A stretch of 64,000 nt of DNA from Planctomycetales bacterium (GCA_026400835.1 JAPLOA010000076.1:1-64000), one strand, 5' to 3'. Shown: positions 1-9,474, numbered from the stretch's first letter. The notes: generated from the letters alone by a model not told the origin. Numbers and translations: made by a program.

Positions 1-2
1 GA

Positions 3-125
3 CTAAGTCTGTCAATTCTAAAGTCCGACACCACCATCAAAGACAACGTCCGAGGCAAACGTCTGCTTGCAGGATGGAATTTGAACAACCTCAAGAAGAT
101 TTTGTCAGCTTTTCAAGCCACTTGA
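3..125 (+). CDS. possible 3' end of an upstream gene, cut by the window edge
   Basis: The third frame is open from the window edge to a TGA at 123-125. The 40 residues look protein-like and basic, including the stretch NVRGKRLLAGWNLNNLKK, which is reminiscent of the C-terminal tail of a DNA-binding or transposase-like protein. I cannot assign a family. A second frame is also open to about 140, so the choice of frame rests on residue composition only. Confidence 0.25.
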   Translation, partial: LSLSILKSDTTIKDNVRGKRLLAGWNLNNLKKILSAFQAT

Positions 126-142
126 ACGTGCGATTGCCCTGA

Positions 143-511
143 ATGTTACTCGGATTGAACGCCGAGGCTTTCGCCCAAGTCCCGCCGATGCCGCCCACGA
201 TGCCAAGTCTTCCTTCGGTTTCATTAGCCCCTCTTGGGAATGTACATGTGGGAGACATCTATCATGTGTGTGGTACGACACAAAACATTCCCAACGGAAG
301 CGTTGTCAAGATTTCAATAATTCAGATGTTCATGAATGGGACATTTAGTACGGTAAACGTAGACGCCACGGTGTCGGGTGGCGCATTTTGTTCGGCTGAT
401 ACAATAGAGTTTACTGCAGTCGGTTCATTTTATCTCGGTGCTGTCTATGTGTCACCGGGGACTGGCGTGGTACAGGCCAACGCTGGGCAAGCGGGTGCGG
501 TGTTGCCATAG
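143..511 (+). CDS. small exported protein of unknown function
   Basis: A 122-residue ORF that I do not recognise. It begins MLLGLNAEAFAQ, which reads like the end of a signal peptide (hydrophobic tail, AFA then Q as the cleavage site) without the usual basic start. It continues with a Pro-rich stretch (VPPMPPTMPSLPS) and a beta-rich domain containing two cysteines (near residues 43 and 83) that could form a disulfide. A TGA lies immediately before the ATG and no good ribosome binding site is visible. The gene may therefore have lost its 5' end or may start at an unusual place. The domain looks extracellular. Coding status is probable but not certain. Confidence 0.5.
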   Translation: MLLGLNAEAFAQVPPMPPTMPSLPSVSLAPLGNVHVGDIYHVCGTTQNIPNGSVVKISIIQMFMNGTFSTVNVDATVSGGAFCSADTIEFTAVGSFYLGAVYVSPGTGVVQANAGQAGAVLP

Positions 512-571
512 TGAGCTCCCGTCAATTTTGAAAGAAACATGGCTTAAGTGGCCCGAGTGGAGTATCACGGC

Positions 572-1153
572 ATGGGGGTTGCAACTTGGATAGTGGAACA
601 CAAGTATCGGTGCGTGGTCCTTGTCGTTCTCCTGTTGTCGATTGGGCTTTGGGTACGGTCTCGAGGCTCTCACTCAGTCGGTGATGGACGCCGCGATTCG
701 TTTGGTGACGCGCTGTTCGAACGACCAGACTCAAAGTCTTCGGAGGCGACTGGATTCACCATTCGGATCGGTGGAAAAGATCCATTCAACGAGAGTCTTT
801 CCATTGCCGCTAACAAGCCTGTTACCGTGGAAAGCGTTTGGCCTCCCTCTGGCAGGGATCATCAACAAGTCGTTGAGATCGTCTTGAAGCCGATTCCAGA
901 AGCAAGCCCAACGGTTGACTCCGAACCACACATTGGCGTTCAAGTTTTCATGAATTACGACAGCATCGCTGGGGTATCAGATCCAGAAATGCAGTTTCCC
1001 GCCCCACAAGATTTAGTCTTCCCCTGCGACGCTGGAACACACGAAATGAGCGTTTATCTGCGACGTTTCCCACGGGACGCCGAATCAGCAATGCCGCAGA
1101 ATCTGCTGATGGGAACGACTCGGGTATTGGTAGTTGATTCGGTGGATCAGTAG
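572..1153 (+). CDS. membrane-anchored protein of unknown function
   Basis: Hypothetical protein of about 193 residues. An ATG at 572 is preceded by GGAG at 558-561, so I prefer it to the GTG at 548 in the same frame. The N-terminus MGVATWIVEHKYRC leads into one hydrophobic segment (VVLVVLLLSIGLWV, about residues 14-28), followed by RSRGSH. This fits a type II membrane anchor or uncleaved signal, with the remaining 160 residues outside. The ectodomain is rich in beta-type sequence and has no recognisable catalytic motif. It lies about 60 bp upstream of the DUF1559 gene on the same strand and may be co-transcribed with it. Confidence 0.6.
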   Translation: MGVATWIVEHKYRCVVLVVLLLSIGLWVRSRGSHSVGDGRRDSFGDALFERPDSKSSEATGFTIRIGGKDPFNESLSIAANKPVTVESVWPPSGRDHQQVVEIVLKPIPEASPTVDSEPHIGVQVFMNYDSIAGVSDPEMQFPAPQDLVFPCDAGTHEMSVYLRRFPRDAESAMPQNLLMGTTRVLVVDSVDQ

Positions 1154-1215
1154 CAATTTCTAACACTCTTTCCGCGTTTAGAGGTTGCCACGTTCGAATC
1201 GAGAACGGAGGAACG

Positions 1216-2184
1216 ATGTTTCGAAAGTCATTTGGGTTAGAATTTCAGCCCATGCAGGGCAATTCGTTGCGCGTATCTGATTGGTCGAAACGAAGAGGCA
1301 ACGTTGCTGGATTCACAATTGTTGAATTGATAGCTGTCACCGCCATCGCAACGGTGCTGTTAGGACTAGTTGTTCCAGCAGTTCAGTCAGCGCGTGAAAC
1401 AGCTCGCAGGACGGAGTGTCAAAATCATCTCCGGCAGTTGATTCTAGCTATTCACGCCCATGAAGGAACGTTTCGCGTTTTCCCTGTACCAGCGGTAGAA
1501 CGTGAATCATGGCAAGAGCGAATTCTGCCATTTTTGGAGCAGCCGAAACCGATTCGCAGTGCGAATGGTAAGCTGTCCGGCTCACCAGAGAACCTTTCTG
1601 TCTTTGCCTGCCCGGCGGACCCGTGGTCATTAGGATCGGTAACCAAATATGTCGGAACTAGCTACTACATAAATAATGGCGATGGCCCCGCTGCGGCCAA
1701 CGGCTTCTTTGACACTGGGGACCATACTCCGATCGCCGTTGGTGATGTTGTCGACGGCCTGGCAAACACTGCTGCGATTTCAGAACGACGCGCTGTGCCA
1801 GATACAGCACTGGCTGGGCAGCGATTTGAGGACGAATCTATATGGCGTCATCGAGTAATTCGCACAACCAGGAAGCTTATTGAGGATCCTGAATTGTTCG
1901 CGGACGAATGTGAGAACAGATCAGCTGCTCCAACTGTGTCCCAATACGTTGTGCCAAATTACAATCATATTCAGACGCCCAACCGCAACAGTTGTACCAA
2001 TGGACATCTTAGCGATGCCCGTGCAAGTCAATATGCTGCAATTGCTGCCAGCAGCCTGCATCCGGGACTTGTGCATCTCGCTACCGTTGATGGTGCCGTG
2101 CGTCCCATCTCCGATTCCATTGACCGAAAACTCTGGCGTGCAATTGGAACCCGAAATGGCGGCGAGACGACTGGCGATTTCTGA
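1216..2184 (+). CDS. DUF1559 prepilin-like protein
   Basis: A 322-residue member of the DUF1559 family, which is greatly expanded in Planctomycetota. GGAGG at 1207-1211 supports the ATG at 1216. The hallmark is a type IV pilin-like N-methylation/cleavage site, GFTIVELIAVTAIATVLLG (about residues 32-50), followed by the family signature QSARETARRTECQNHLRQL. The protein therefore has a single transmembrane helix processed by a prepilin peptidase, with a large exported domain. Near the C-terminus, VHLATVDGAVRPISDSID corresponds to the H-x9-DG motif of these proteins. Function in the family is unknown; pseudopilin or surface-layer roles are guesses. The 31 residues before the cleavage site are longer than usual. 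Confidence 0.9.
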   Translation: MFRKSFGLEFQPMQGNSLRVSDWSKRRGNVAGFTIVELIAVTAIATVLLGLVVPAVQSARETARRTECQNHLRQLILAIHAHEGTFRVFPVPAVERESWQERILPFLEQPKPIRSANGKLSGSPENLSVFACPADPWSLGSVTKYVGTSYYINNGDGPAAANGFFDTGDHTPIAVGDVVDGLANTAAISERRAVPDTALAGQRFEDESIWRHRVIRTTRKLIEDPELFADECENRSAAPTVSQYVVPNYNHIQTPNRNSCTNGHLSDARASQYAAIAASSLHPGLVHLATVDGAVRPISDSIDRKLWRAIGTRNGGETTGDF

Positions 2185-2282
2185 CGCGCTGCCCGTATTG
2201 CACACTTGGAGTGTCTGTCGCCGCAGTCAAACTAAGCACGGCATTTGCACCAAAAATGGAATGGATCTACTTGCCGGCCGAC

Positions 2283-2405
2283 CTACGAATGAATCGCGTG
2301 CTTGTCGACCGCCATGGCAACTCCTTTGACGGCATCTGAAAGTGTTGGATGAGCGTGGCAGCTACGGGCGATGCCTTCGGCGCTGGTGCCGAATTCCATG
2401 GCGAC
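2283..2405 (-). pseudogene. fragment of a second lpdA, last ~40 codons
   Basis: On the minus strand this encodes about 40 residues and a stop matching the end of the intact dihydrolipoamide dehydrogenase at 2864-4249. [20 protein letters not shown] here corresponds to [20 protein letters not shown] there, and both end in AVDKxAIHS. DNA similarity runs over roughly 2282-2411 versus 2862-2990 with about one difference in seven bases. The frame is intact and several changes are conservative, so this looks like the tail of a diverged homologue rather than a fresh duplication. Nothing upstream of it encodes the rest of the enzyme. Together with the intact copy it forms a direct repeat around the toxin-antitoxin remnant. 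Confidence 0.85.
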
Positions 2406-2545
2406 GGAGGGGCTTAGACAACGAGGGTGTAAATGCGCTTTAATCCCACGCGACCAGATGCGACTTTTGTGACGATGCACTTCCGGATGCACTTCATCGG
2501 ATTCACCAAAATCCTTTTGTGACAGCCTGAAGTGAAAGAGCAAAG

Positions 2546-2758
2546 ATGAGCATTGATCTGACAGAACTCAGGAGCCTGCCTGTGGAAGAAAAACTCCGGC
2601 TGGTAGAAATGCTCTGGGATGATATTGGCGCCGCCAACGAACCCGTCGTCCTGCACTCTTGGCACGTGACAGAGGCGAGTCGCAGGTCGGCCGAATGGAA
2701 GTCGGATCCCTCAATCGCGATCGATCGAGACGAATTGTGGCGTCGTGTCGATGGCTGA
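2546..2758 (+). CDS. addiction module antitoxin (PF09720-like)
   Basis: A 70-residue protein typical of the small addiction-module component family. It begins [20 protein letters not shown] and then has EMLWDDI, the usual start of these antitoxins, and ends with a helical tail containing DELWRRVDG. Such proteins bind and neutralise a RelE/ParE-type toxin encoded just downstream and repress their own promoter. Here the stop codon overlaps the toxin start in ATGGCTGA (2751-2758), as expected for a coupled pair. The toxin is truncated, so the antitoxin may be an orphan with no present target at this locus. Confidence 0.8.
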   Translation: MSIDLTELRSLPVEEKLRLVEMLWDDIGAANEPVVLHSWHVTEASRRSAEWKSDPSIAIDRDELWRRVDG

Positions 2759-2873
2759 TCCACTGCGATTTCATCCGCAGGTTTTCGAAGACCTGAAGGC
2801 GGCAGTAGGTTGGTATGACGGGATCACAGCTTCAGATCCAGGCAAATGGAGAGCCCGTTTTGTCTACGAATGA
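2751..2873 (+). pseudogene. truncated RelE/ParE-type toxin
   Basis: Forty codons beginning [20 protein letters not shown] and continuing WYDGITASDPGKWRARF, the usual N-terminal half of plasmid-stabilisation (RelE/ParE fold) toxins, which run to about 95-100 residues. The frame ends at a TGA (2871-2873) inside the lpdA tail sequence, and the last codons (VYE) come from the repeat that also encodes the lpdA stop region. The C-terminal strands that carry the catalytic residues in RelE-like RNases are missing, so the toxin should be inactive. It overlaps the antitoxin gene by 8 bp. Confidence 0.8.
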
Positions 2874-2990
2874 ATCGCTCGCTTGTCGACAGCCATGGCC
2901 GCTTCTTTGACTGCTTCTGAAAGCGTCGGGTGAGCGTGGCAGCAGCGGGCGATGTCTTCGGCGCTGGCGCCGAATTCCATGGCGACGGCG
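2862..2990. repeat. direct repeat copy B (copy A at 2282-2411)
   Basis: This is the lpdA 3' end and stop region, repeated in the same orientation about 580 bp away at 2282-2411. Both copies begin CTACGAATGAATCGC and contain GGTGCCGAATTCCATGGCGA or a close match. The sequence between the copies is the toxin-antitoxin remnant, so copy B interrupts the toxin gene exactly at its edge. Confidence 0.8.
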
Positions 2991-4249
2991 GCTTCGTGAA
3001 TGAGTTCACCCGCATGAGCGCCAATGATGTGGACTCCAAGAACTCGGTCGGTGGCTTCATCGGCCAGGACTTTCACAAAGCCATCGGTATGACCGGCCGC
3101 ACGAGCTCGTCCATTGGCGGCGAAGCTGAAGCGGCCAGCTTTGTACTTGATTCCAGCAGCTTTCAAGGCGTCTTCGTTGGCTCCCGTGGACGCAATTTCC
3201 GGGGATGTGTAGATGACGGCAGGGATGGTGCCGTAATTGATGTGACCGTGGCCGGTCGCCATCTTCTCAACGCAGGCGATGCCTTCTTCTTCGGCTTTAT
3301 GAGCCAGCATCGCACCGCCGATGACGTCACCAACAGCATAGACACCAGCCGCTGTTGTCTGATAGCCGGCATTGACCTGAATGAAGCCACGCTTGTCGGT
3401 TTGCACGCCGGCTTCCGCCAGCCCGAGGTTGTCGGTACATGGCTTACGCCCAACAGCGACGAGCACTCGATCACATGTAATCGACTCAACACCTTCCATC
3501 GTGATAGTACAGGTCTTCCCGGCAGCAGTCACAGACGTGACTTTCGTTCCAAGCTTGAACGTCAGGCCCTGCTTTTCAAAAATCTTTTTTGCTTCGTTGG
3601 CCACTTGTTCGTCAACGCCCGGCAGGATACGAGGCAGATACTCAAGCACGGTCACTTTCGCACCGAGTCGACGCCAGACGGTGCCAAGTTCCAGTCCAAT
3701 CACACCAGCGCCGATAACAACGAGGTGCTCGGGAACTTCCGGCCACGCGATGGCTTCTGTGCTGGTGCCGATGCGATCTCCGTCCGGCTGAATGCCTGGC
3801 AAAGACGAAGACACGCTGCCGGTGGCAATCAGGATCTTCTTGCCGGTAATGGTCGCTGGTGCGTTGCCCGTGACTTCGACAACTCCGCTGCCTTTCAGCT
3901 TGCCATGTCCGAAGAATCGCTCAACCTTATTCTTCTTCAACAGGCCCTGGATACCGCCATCAAGCGTGCTGACGACCGAATCCTTGTGGCTCATCATCTT
4001 TGCAATGTCGACCGTCACTCCCTGAACGATGAGTCCTCGCTCGGCAAAGTGCTTCTGAGACTGCTCGTAAAGTTCACTGGTTTCCAGCAGTGCCTTGCTG
4101 GGGATGCAACCCACTCGCAGACAGGTCCCACCGAGCTTCTGTTCGCGTTCGACGACGGCGACTTTCATCCCGAGTTGAGAAGCCCGGATGGCGGCTACGT
4201 AACCGCCAGGACCAGCACCCACAACGATCAGATCGAATGATTCAGACAT
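2864..4249 (-). CDS. lpdA: dihydrolipoamide dehydrogenase (E3)
   Basis: A 461-residue flavoprotein disulfide reductase that reoxidises the dihydrolipoyl group of E2 and passes electrons to NAD+. I start at the ATG that gives MSESFDLIVVGAGPGG; the frame stays open for 16 more codons upstream but these do not resemble the family. Visible features are the FAD GxGxxG (residues 11-16), the redox-active pair in GGTCLRVGCIPSK (Cys43, Cys48), a second Rossmann motif for NAD (VVIGAGVIGLELG), the second FAD motif (YAVGDVIGG), and the catalytic HPTLSE dyad (His440, Glu445) contributed to the other subunit of the dimer. It is the last gene of the sucA-sucB-lpdA operon, 335 bp after sucB. A repeat element fills most of that gap. 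Confidence 0.97.
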   Translation of the reverse strand: MSESFDLIVVGAGPGGYVAAIRASQLGMKVAVVEREQKLGGTCLRVGCIPSKALLETSELYEQSQKHFAERGLIVQGVTVDIAKMMSHKDSVVSTLDGGIQGLLKKNKVERFFGHGKLKGSGVVEVTGNAPATITGKKILIATGSVSSSLPGIQPDGDRIGTSTEAIAWPEVPEHLVVIGAGVIGLELGTVWRRLGAKVTVLEYLPRILPGVDEQVANEAKKIFEKQGLTFKLGTKVTSVTAAGKTCTITMEGVESITCDRVLVAVGRKPCTDNLGLAEAGVQTDKRGFIQVNAGYQTTAAGVYAVGDVIGGAMLAHKAEEEGIACVEKMATGHGHINYGTIPAVIYTSPEIASTGANEDALKAAGIKYKAGRFSFAANGRARAAGHTDGFVKVLADEATDRVLGVHIIGAHAGELIHEAAVAMEFGASAEDIARCCHAHPTLSEAVKEAAMAVDKRAIHS

Positions 4250-4372
4250 TTCGAAAACTACCTGCAAGAGCGTGAAAGCAAAACCGCCGGAAGACACATG
4301 TTCTTCCAGCGGCGTATTTGGTTCAAGTTATCGCAAACAAAGACTTATCCAGAAGTGCCATCGCAACTTTTG

Positions 4373-4568
4373 GTAGGTCCTCCTTGCCGAGGAGGACTTC
4401 GCAGCTTGGCGCGACAATGTGTACAACCGGCACATCATTGTCGGCCCAAGGTAGTTGCCGGGATCCCACCACGTATCTTGCTTTCAAACGCAGCTTACCG
4501 TTGCTCAACATATGGCGGCTTAACGGTTCGCCCGGCGGCGAAAGTCCTTTCCGGCAGAAAGGACCTAC
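4373..4568. repeat. REPIN/MITE-like element with inverted hairpin ends
   Basis: The sucB-lpdA intergenic space contains two related hairpin-forming ends in inverted orientation. The left end reads GTAGGTCCTCCTTGCCGAGG then AGGACTTCGC. The right end, read on the other strand, is GTAGGTCCTTTCTGCCGGAA then AGGACTTTCGC. Each end is itself a stem-loop, and the interior is about 135 bp. Two inverted REP-like hairpins around a spacer is the layout of REPINs and of short non-autonomous elements. No transposase is present. It sits inside the operon transcript and could affect mRNA stability or lpdA expression. Confidence 0.6.
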
Positions 4569-4584
4569 TACGCCAATGACGTGA

Positions 4585-5763
4585 TCACACTTCCAGGATC
4601 AGCCGCGTTGGATCTTCAATCAGATCCTTCACAAGTTTCAGGAAGGAAACCGCTTCGCGACCGTCAACGACTCGATGGTCGTAAGTCAGTGCGACATACA
4701 TCATTGGCCGGATCACAACTTCGCCATTGACCGCGATTGGACGATCGAAGATGCCGTGCATCCCAAGCACTCCACTTTGCGGTGGATTAACAATCGGAGT
4801 CGACAACAGCGAACCGTAAACACCACCGTTGGTGATTGTGAAGGTACCACCGTCGAGTTCTTCCAGGGTAATCTGGTTGTTCTTGGCCTTCACCGCGTAC
4901 TGAACGATTGCAAGCTCGATATCGGAGAAGCTCATGTTCTCTGCATTGCGAAGAACCGGGACAACAAGCCCCTTGCCGCCGCCGATGGCAATCCCGATGT
5001 CGCAGTAATTGAAGTGCGTGAGCTGCTTGCCGTTCATCTGTGCGTTGAGGGCTGGGAACTGCTGAAGGCCAGCAACAACCGCTCGCACGAAGAACGACAT
5101 GAAGCCCAGTTTAACGCCGTATTTCTTTTCGAACACATCCTTATAGGACTCTCGCAGCTTCTTGACGGCCGACATGTCCACTTCGTTGAACGTGGTGAGC
5201 AATGCGGCTGTCTGCTGAGCCTCCACCAGACGTTTGGCAATGGTCTGACGAATCGGGCTGAGAGGCACGTTGCGAGTTTCGCGGCTTCCGCCTACTCGTA
5301 CAGGACCAGCCTGAACGGTACGAATTACATCCTCTTTCAACACACGACCACCAGGACCAGTGCCTGCAACCGAGCCCGCTGGAAGATTGTTCTTTGCCAT
5401 CTCGGACGCAGCCGCTGGCATCACATGAGCACCAGATTTGGGAGCAGGAGCCGAGGAAGATGCCGGAGCGGCTGGAGCCGCCACGGGAGTTGCTGGCGTG
5501 GCCGCCGCTGGTGCGTCGGATGGCGAAAGATACCCGATCACCTCACCGATCGCGGCCGATTCACCGGCCTTCTTCAGAATGCGAGTCACAACACCACCCA
5601 CAGGTGCTGGAACCCCAAATGTTGCTTTGTCCGTCTCTAGTCCGACCACGTCTTTGTCGGCTGCCACGAACTTTCCTTCGCCGACATACCACTCTCCAAT
5701 GAAGACTTCGGAGATGGATTCACCAACGGCCGGAACCTTGATTTCAATTTCCTTAGTGCTCAT
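4585..5763 (-). CDS. sucB: 2-oxoglutarate dehydrogenase E2 (dihydrolipoyl succinyltransferase)
   Basis: A 392-residue E2 core of the 2-oxoglutarate dehydrogenase complex, which transfers the succinyl group from lipoyl to CoA. It has a single N-terminal lipoyl domain with the modified lysine in ETDKATF (Lys46), an Ala/Pro-rich linker (about 82-112), a peripheral-subunit-binding domain (about 115-150, with [13 protein letters not shown]) and a catalytic domain ending in [12 protein letters not shown] (His363, Asp367). The opening [15 protein letters not shown] is typical of SucB rather than of pyruvate dehydrogenase E2. Its start overlaps the sucA stop by 4 bp, so translation is probably coupled. 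The length is normal. Confidence 0.96.
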   Translation of the reverse strand: MSTKEIEIKVPAVGESISEVFIGEWYVGEGKFVAADKDVVGLETDKATFGVPAPVGGVVTRILKKAGESAAIGEVIGYLSPSDAPAAATPATPVAAPAAPASSSAPAPKSGAHVMPAAASEMAKNNLPAGSVAGTGPGGRVLKEDVIRTVQAGPVRVGGSRETRNVPLSPIRQTIAKRLVEAQQTAALLTTFNEVDMSAVKKLRESYKDVFEKKYGVKLGFMSFFVRAVVAGLQQFPALNAQMNGKQLTHFNYCDIGIAIGGGKGLVVPVLRNAENMSFSDIELAIVQYAVKAKNNQITLEELDGGTFTITNGGVYGSLLSTPIVNPPQSGVLGMHGIFDRPIAVNGEVVIRPMMYVALTYDHRVVDGREAVSFLKLVKDLIEDPTRLILEV

Positions 5764-8660
5764 TCGAGTTCAAATGCCTGTTTAAGAATTGTCTGTTGTT
5801 CAATTTTATGACTGGTCGCGGAACCCGTGGCCGGGCTGGCAGACTCAGGACGACATACACCTCGGAACGGATACCGATCCAGCAGGCGTTCCCCATACTT
5901 CATTCGCAGGAAGCCCCACGCCCCCATGTTGCGTGCTTCTTCCTGCACCCAGAATAGTGACAACTTTTCCGAATATTGCGACAACGCCTCTCCCAAAGCC
6001 TTCGCAGGGAATGGGTACAGCTGTTCAATTCGAATGATCGCCACATCAGTGATCTTGTTGTCTTCCCTGTACTTGGCGAGATCGTAATAAACTTTTCCAG
6101 AACAGAGCAGAACTCGACGAACGGCTTCTGCAGGGATTGTCGTATCCGGAATCACTTCCTGGAACTGTCCACTGACAAGTTCCGAAAGCGGAGAGGTCGC
6201 ATCCTTGGACCGAAGGAGACTCTTTGGAGTCATCACGACCAAGGGCTTTTTCCAGCGCCTAAGCGTTTGCCGCCGCAACAGATGGAAATAATTTGCTGGA
6301 GTCGTCGGATTGGCCACCTGAATATTGTCTTCGGCCCCCATGGCAAGGAACCGTTCAAGTCGTGCACTGGAATGCTCCGGCCCCTGCCCTTCCATTCCGT
6401 GAGGAAGCAACAGCACCATGCCGCTGAGTCGCTTCCACTTGTCTTCACCACTGGCAATGAACTGATCGATGATCACCTGAGCGACGTTAACAAAGTCACC
6501 GAACTGAGCTTCCCAGATCACAAGTCCGTCTGGACAGTCGAGGCTATAGCCGTACTCAAAACCAAGTACGCCAACTTCCGACAGCGGACTATTGTAGATC
6601 TCAACATGTTCCGGACGAGCAGCCACTTGCTGCAGACCAATCCAAACTCGCCCATCGTTGAAGTCGTAGAGTCCGGCATGGCGATGACTGAATGTTCCTC
6701 GGCGAACATCCTGCCCGCTGAACCGCATATGAGTCCCCTCCTGTACGAGGGTTCCGAAGGCAGTCATTTCTGCCCCACCCCAGTCAAAGAGCATCTCACC
6801 AGCCGCCATCTTCCGGCGGGATTCCAAAACCGCTTCAATTTTTGGATGCGGCTTGAACCCTTCCGGAGGTGACGTCAGCGTGTTCATTACCTTGCGAATC
6901 GTATCCGCGGGAACTCCGGTTACAGGAGAATCGGCTTTAGAGGAAGATCCGCCGAAATAACCATTCCACATCCCTCCGCCGCTGTCCTCCAGATACTTGA
7001 AGCCCTCTTTGCGAGCTTCGAGCAACTCTGCTTCCAGCACCTGCCCTCGACGCGCGACAATTTCCATCCCTTCTTCCTTTGTCACCTCGCGCAAACCGAC
7101 GAGAGATTCGAGGAAGCTGTTGAAAACTGTCTGGCGACTTCGAATGACCTGATACATCGTCGGCTGAGTGAAGGCAGGCTCGTCTGCTTCGTTGTGACCA
7201 CGGCGGCGGAAGCAGTACATGTCGATAATCACGTCGCGATGAAACTTCGCACGGAAGTCCATTGCCAACTGAACAACCTGAGCAACGGCTTCCGGATCTT
7301 CACCGTTAACATGGAAGATCGGAATCTGCAACATCCGAGCAACGTCGGTCGCATAAGTACACGACCGTGCTTCCGATGGAGAGGTCGTGAAGCCAATTTG
7401 ATTATTAACGACGATGTGCACTGTCCCGCCGGTTTGATACCCAGGCAGCTCACTCAGATTCAAAGTCTCCTGAATGACGCCTTCACCAGCAAACGCAGCA
7501 TCTCCATGCACCAGGATGACACAACTCCTGCGACGATCAAAATCCTCGTTTCGATCCTGTTTTGCTCGAAGTCGGCCCTGAGCAACCGGATTGACAAATT
7601 CCAGATGGCTTGGATTAAAGCACAATGTCAAATGGACATTCTGTCCTGACGACGTCATGCGATCGGAGCTGTAGCCAAGGTGGTACTTCACATCACCACG
7701 GCCCATCTTCAACTGAGGATCCACGTCATCAAATTCGCGGAAGATCTTCGATGGGCTCTTGCCCATAATATTTGCCAGCACATTCAGGCGACCGCGATGA
7801 GCCATTGCCAACACGATCAGATCTGTCCCCTGGCTTCCGGCTCGCTCAATCGCCATGTCGAGCAACGGAATGAGACTTTCGGCACCTTCGAGCGAAAAGC
7901 TTTTGGCACCAACGTACTTCTTTTGAACGAACTCCTCAAAAACAACAGCGTCACTCAGCCGCTCAAGAATTCGCACTTGTTCTGACCGTGACAATTTAAG
8001 TCGGTTGGCTGTTCGTTCCATACGGTCCTGAAGCCACTGTCGCACCTGCATGCTGTCGATGTGCATAAACTGCACGCCGATCGATCGACAATAAGTCGAT
8101 TGCATCCACGTAACAAGCTGACGCAGCGTTTGCGTATCAGGCCCACCTGCCCACTGAGTCGAAAACTTTCGATTCATGTGCTCTTCAGTGAAACCATAAA
8201 ATGCCGGATCAAGTTCTGCCGGCTTCGGACGCTCAGCATTCAGCGGATCAATCCTGGCAATGATATGGCCGCGAACGCGATAGCTGCGAATCAATTGATC
8301 AAGGCGTTCCTGCAGAATGACCGCATCTGAAGTCGAAGGATCAACTCGAACTTCAGTCGACTTATGAAAAATGCTCTCTGCCTGAAACGGTGCCTGCAAA
8401 CTTTCTGGTGTCAGACCGGAGTCAACGACCTGCAATTCATCGAAATAATCTCTCCAGTCAGGAGAAACAGAGTTGCGATCGCGTAGGTAGCTCTCCAACT
8501 GAGCTTCTGCGAACTCAACGTTCTGAGTTCCCATATCAACGCGCGGCTTCGCGTTGACGATTTGACCAGCACCATGCCCGGCAGCGCCGTTCCCGAGTCC
8601 TTCATTCGGCGAATCCAGAAACGCCGGGGCGCCTGACGGAAGTGAAGTTGTGTTAGACAT
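5760..8660 (-). CDS. sucA: 2-oxoglutarate dehydrogenase E1
   Basis: A 966-residue thiamine-diphosphate-dependent E1 that decarboxylates 2-oxoglutarate in the TCA cycle and succinylates E2. After a leader of about 45 residues comes the conserved E1o helix with [20 protein letters not shown], then [16 protein letters not shown], the [14 protein letters not shown] segment, the ThDP/Mg loop ([19 protein letters not shown]), [11 protein letters not shown] and the transketolase-like half ([34 protein letters not shown]). All expected blocks are present and the length is usual for OdhA/SucA. It is the first gene of the operon, divergent from mog across 231 bp that should hold both promoters. The N-terminal extension is poorly conserved, so the exact start is less certain than the rest. 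Confidence 0.97.
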   Translation of the reverse strand: MSNTTSLPSGAPAFLDSPNEGLGNGAAGHGAGQIVNAKPRVDMGTQNVEFAEAQLESYLRDRNSVSPDWRDYFDELQVVDSGLTPESLQAPFQAESIFHKSTEVRVDPSTSDAVILQERLDQLIRSYRVRGHIIARIDPLNAERPKPAELDPAFYGFTEEHMNRKFSTQWAGGPDTQTLRQLVTWMQSTYCRSIGVQFMHIDSMQVRQWLQDRMERTANRLKLSRSEQVRILERLSDAVVFEEFVQKKYVGAKSFSLEGAESLIPLLDMAIERAGSQGTDLIVLAMAHRGRLNVLANIMGKSPSKIFREFDDVDPQLKMGRGDVKYHLGYSSDRMTSSGQNVHLTLCFNPSHLEFVNPVAQGRLRAKQDRNEDFDRRRSCVILVHGDAAFAGEGVIQETLNLSELPGYQTGGTVHIVVNNQIGFTTSPSEARSCTYATDVARMLQIPIFHVNGEDPEAVAQVVQLAMDFRAKFHRDVIIDMYCFRRRGHNEADEPAFTQPTMYQVIRSRQTVFNSFLESLVGLREVTKEEGMEIVARRGQVLEAELLEARKEGFKYLEDSGGGMWNGYFGGSSSKADSPVTGVPADTIRKVMNTLTSPPEGFKPHPKIEAVLESRRKMAAGEMLFDWGGAEMTAFGTLVQEGTHMRFSGQDVRRGTFSHRHAGLYDFNDGRVWIGLQQVAARPEHVEIYNSPLSEVGVLGFEYGYSLDCPDGLVIWEAQFGDFVNVAQVIIDQFIASGEDKWKRLSGMVLLLPHGMEGQGPEHSSARLERFLAMGAEDNIQVANPTTPANYFHLLRRQTLRRWKKPLVVMTPKSLLRSKDATSPLSELVSGQFQEVIPDTTIPAEAVRRVLLCSGKVYYDLAKYREDNKITDVAIIRIEQLYPFPAKALGEALSQYSEKLSLFWVQEEARNMGAWGFLRMKYGERLLDRYPFRGVCRPESASPATGSATSHKIEQQTILKQAFELE

Positions 8661-8891
8661 TGTTCGAATAACTTTGCGTTCAGCGGTGCGGTATTGAGTG
8701 GGGAATACGACCGGCGTGGAAGGAACTGAGGGGAGTATTCTGGTTCAACAATTTAGTCTTAGACGCCCACAGGGTTGCCGCATCATAGACGGACTGCCAT
8801 GATTGGGAAGCTTTTGACGGTGTGCAGGTCAGGAATTTCGGAGTGGGAAAATTCTGAGACCGGACCGGGAACAAGAGGATAGTTGACTCAT

Positions 8892-9428
8892 ATGGAAACA
8901 ACTGCACACATTGGGGTGCTCACAGTATCAGACCGCGCCAGTCGAGGTGAATACGAAGATCTCGGGGGGCCAGCGATTCGGGATTATCTGTCCGAGGTGT
9001 TCGCTTCCCCATGGTCCCTGATCTACCAAGTCGTCCCTGACGATCGACCATTGATTGCCTTGGAAATGCGACGAATGTCGGATGAACTCAACTGCTGCCT
9101 GATCATTACGACAGGTGGAACCGGCCCGGCCGTCAGGGATGTCACGCCGGAGGCCACAACAGACGTGTGTGAGAAAATGATGCCCGGCTTTGGGGAGTTA
9201 ATGAGGAAGGTATCACTGGACAAAGTACCGACTGCCATCCTGAGCCGACAAACAGCAGGAATTCGAGCAAAATGCCTGATCGTAAACCTGCCCGGACAAC
9301 CCAAAGCAATCAAAGAGTGCTTAGATGCTGTAATGCCTGCAATTCCCTATTGCATCGATCTGATTGGCGGGCCGAGACTGGAAACTCATGAACATCGACT
9401 GAAAGCATTCAGACCCAAAGCGAAGTAG
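8892..9428 (+). CDS. mog: molybdopterin adenylyltransferase, MogA/MoaB family
   Basis: A protein of about 178 residues of the MogA/MoaB family, which activates molybdopterin by adenylation before molybdate insertion. The N-terminus IGVLTVSDRASRGEYEDLGG and the loop LIITTGGTGPAVRDVTPEAT are the family signatures. LPGQPKAIKECLDAVMPAIP matches the C-terminal substrate-binding part, and the overall form is closer to Mog than to MoaB. A TTG at 8883 in frame is an alternative start; AGAGGA at 8874-8879 sits between the usual spacings for the two, so the start is uncertain by three codons. No other cofactor-synthesis gene is adjacent. Confidence 0.9.
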   Translation: METTAHIGVLTVSDRASRGEYEDLGGPAIRDYLSEVFASPWSLIYQVVPDDRPLIALEMRRMSDELNCCLIITTGGTGPAVRDVTPEATTDVCEKMMPGFGELMRKVSLDKVPTAILSRQTAGIRAKCLIVNLPGQPKAIKECLDAVMPAIPYCIDLIGGPRLETHEHRLKAFRPKAK

Positions 9429-9474
9429 ACCCCCAATCCAGCATAGTTCTCCAACCCGTGGATACCAACAAAAA

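Noticed and set aside
1190-1215. T-loop-like GTTCGAATC suggesting a tRNA
   Set aside because: No matching acceptor, anticodon or D arm around it, so it is not a tRNA gene.
2930-4240. Long plus-strand open frame (436 codons) opposite lpdA
   Set aside because: It lies entirely antisense to a clear lpdA with all catalytic residues, and its residue composition fits a shadow frame of GC-rich coding DNA.
4323-4511. Minus-strand 62-codon frame overlapping the REPIN-like element
   Set aside because: It runs through the hairpin ends and has no ribosome binding site or recognisable homology, so it is more likely incidental to the repeat.
4675-5640. Plus-strand open frame of 321 codons opposite sucB
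   Set aside because: It is antisense to the well-conserved sucB; a shadow frame.
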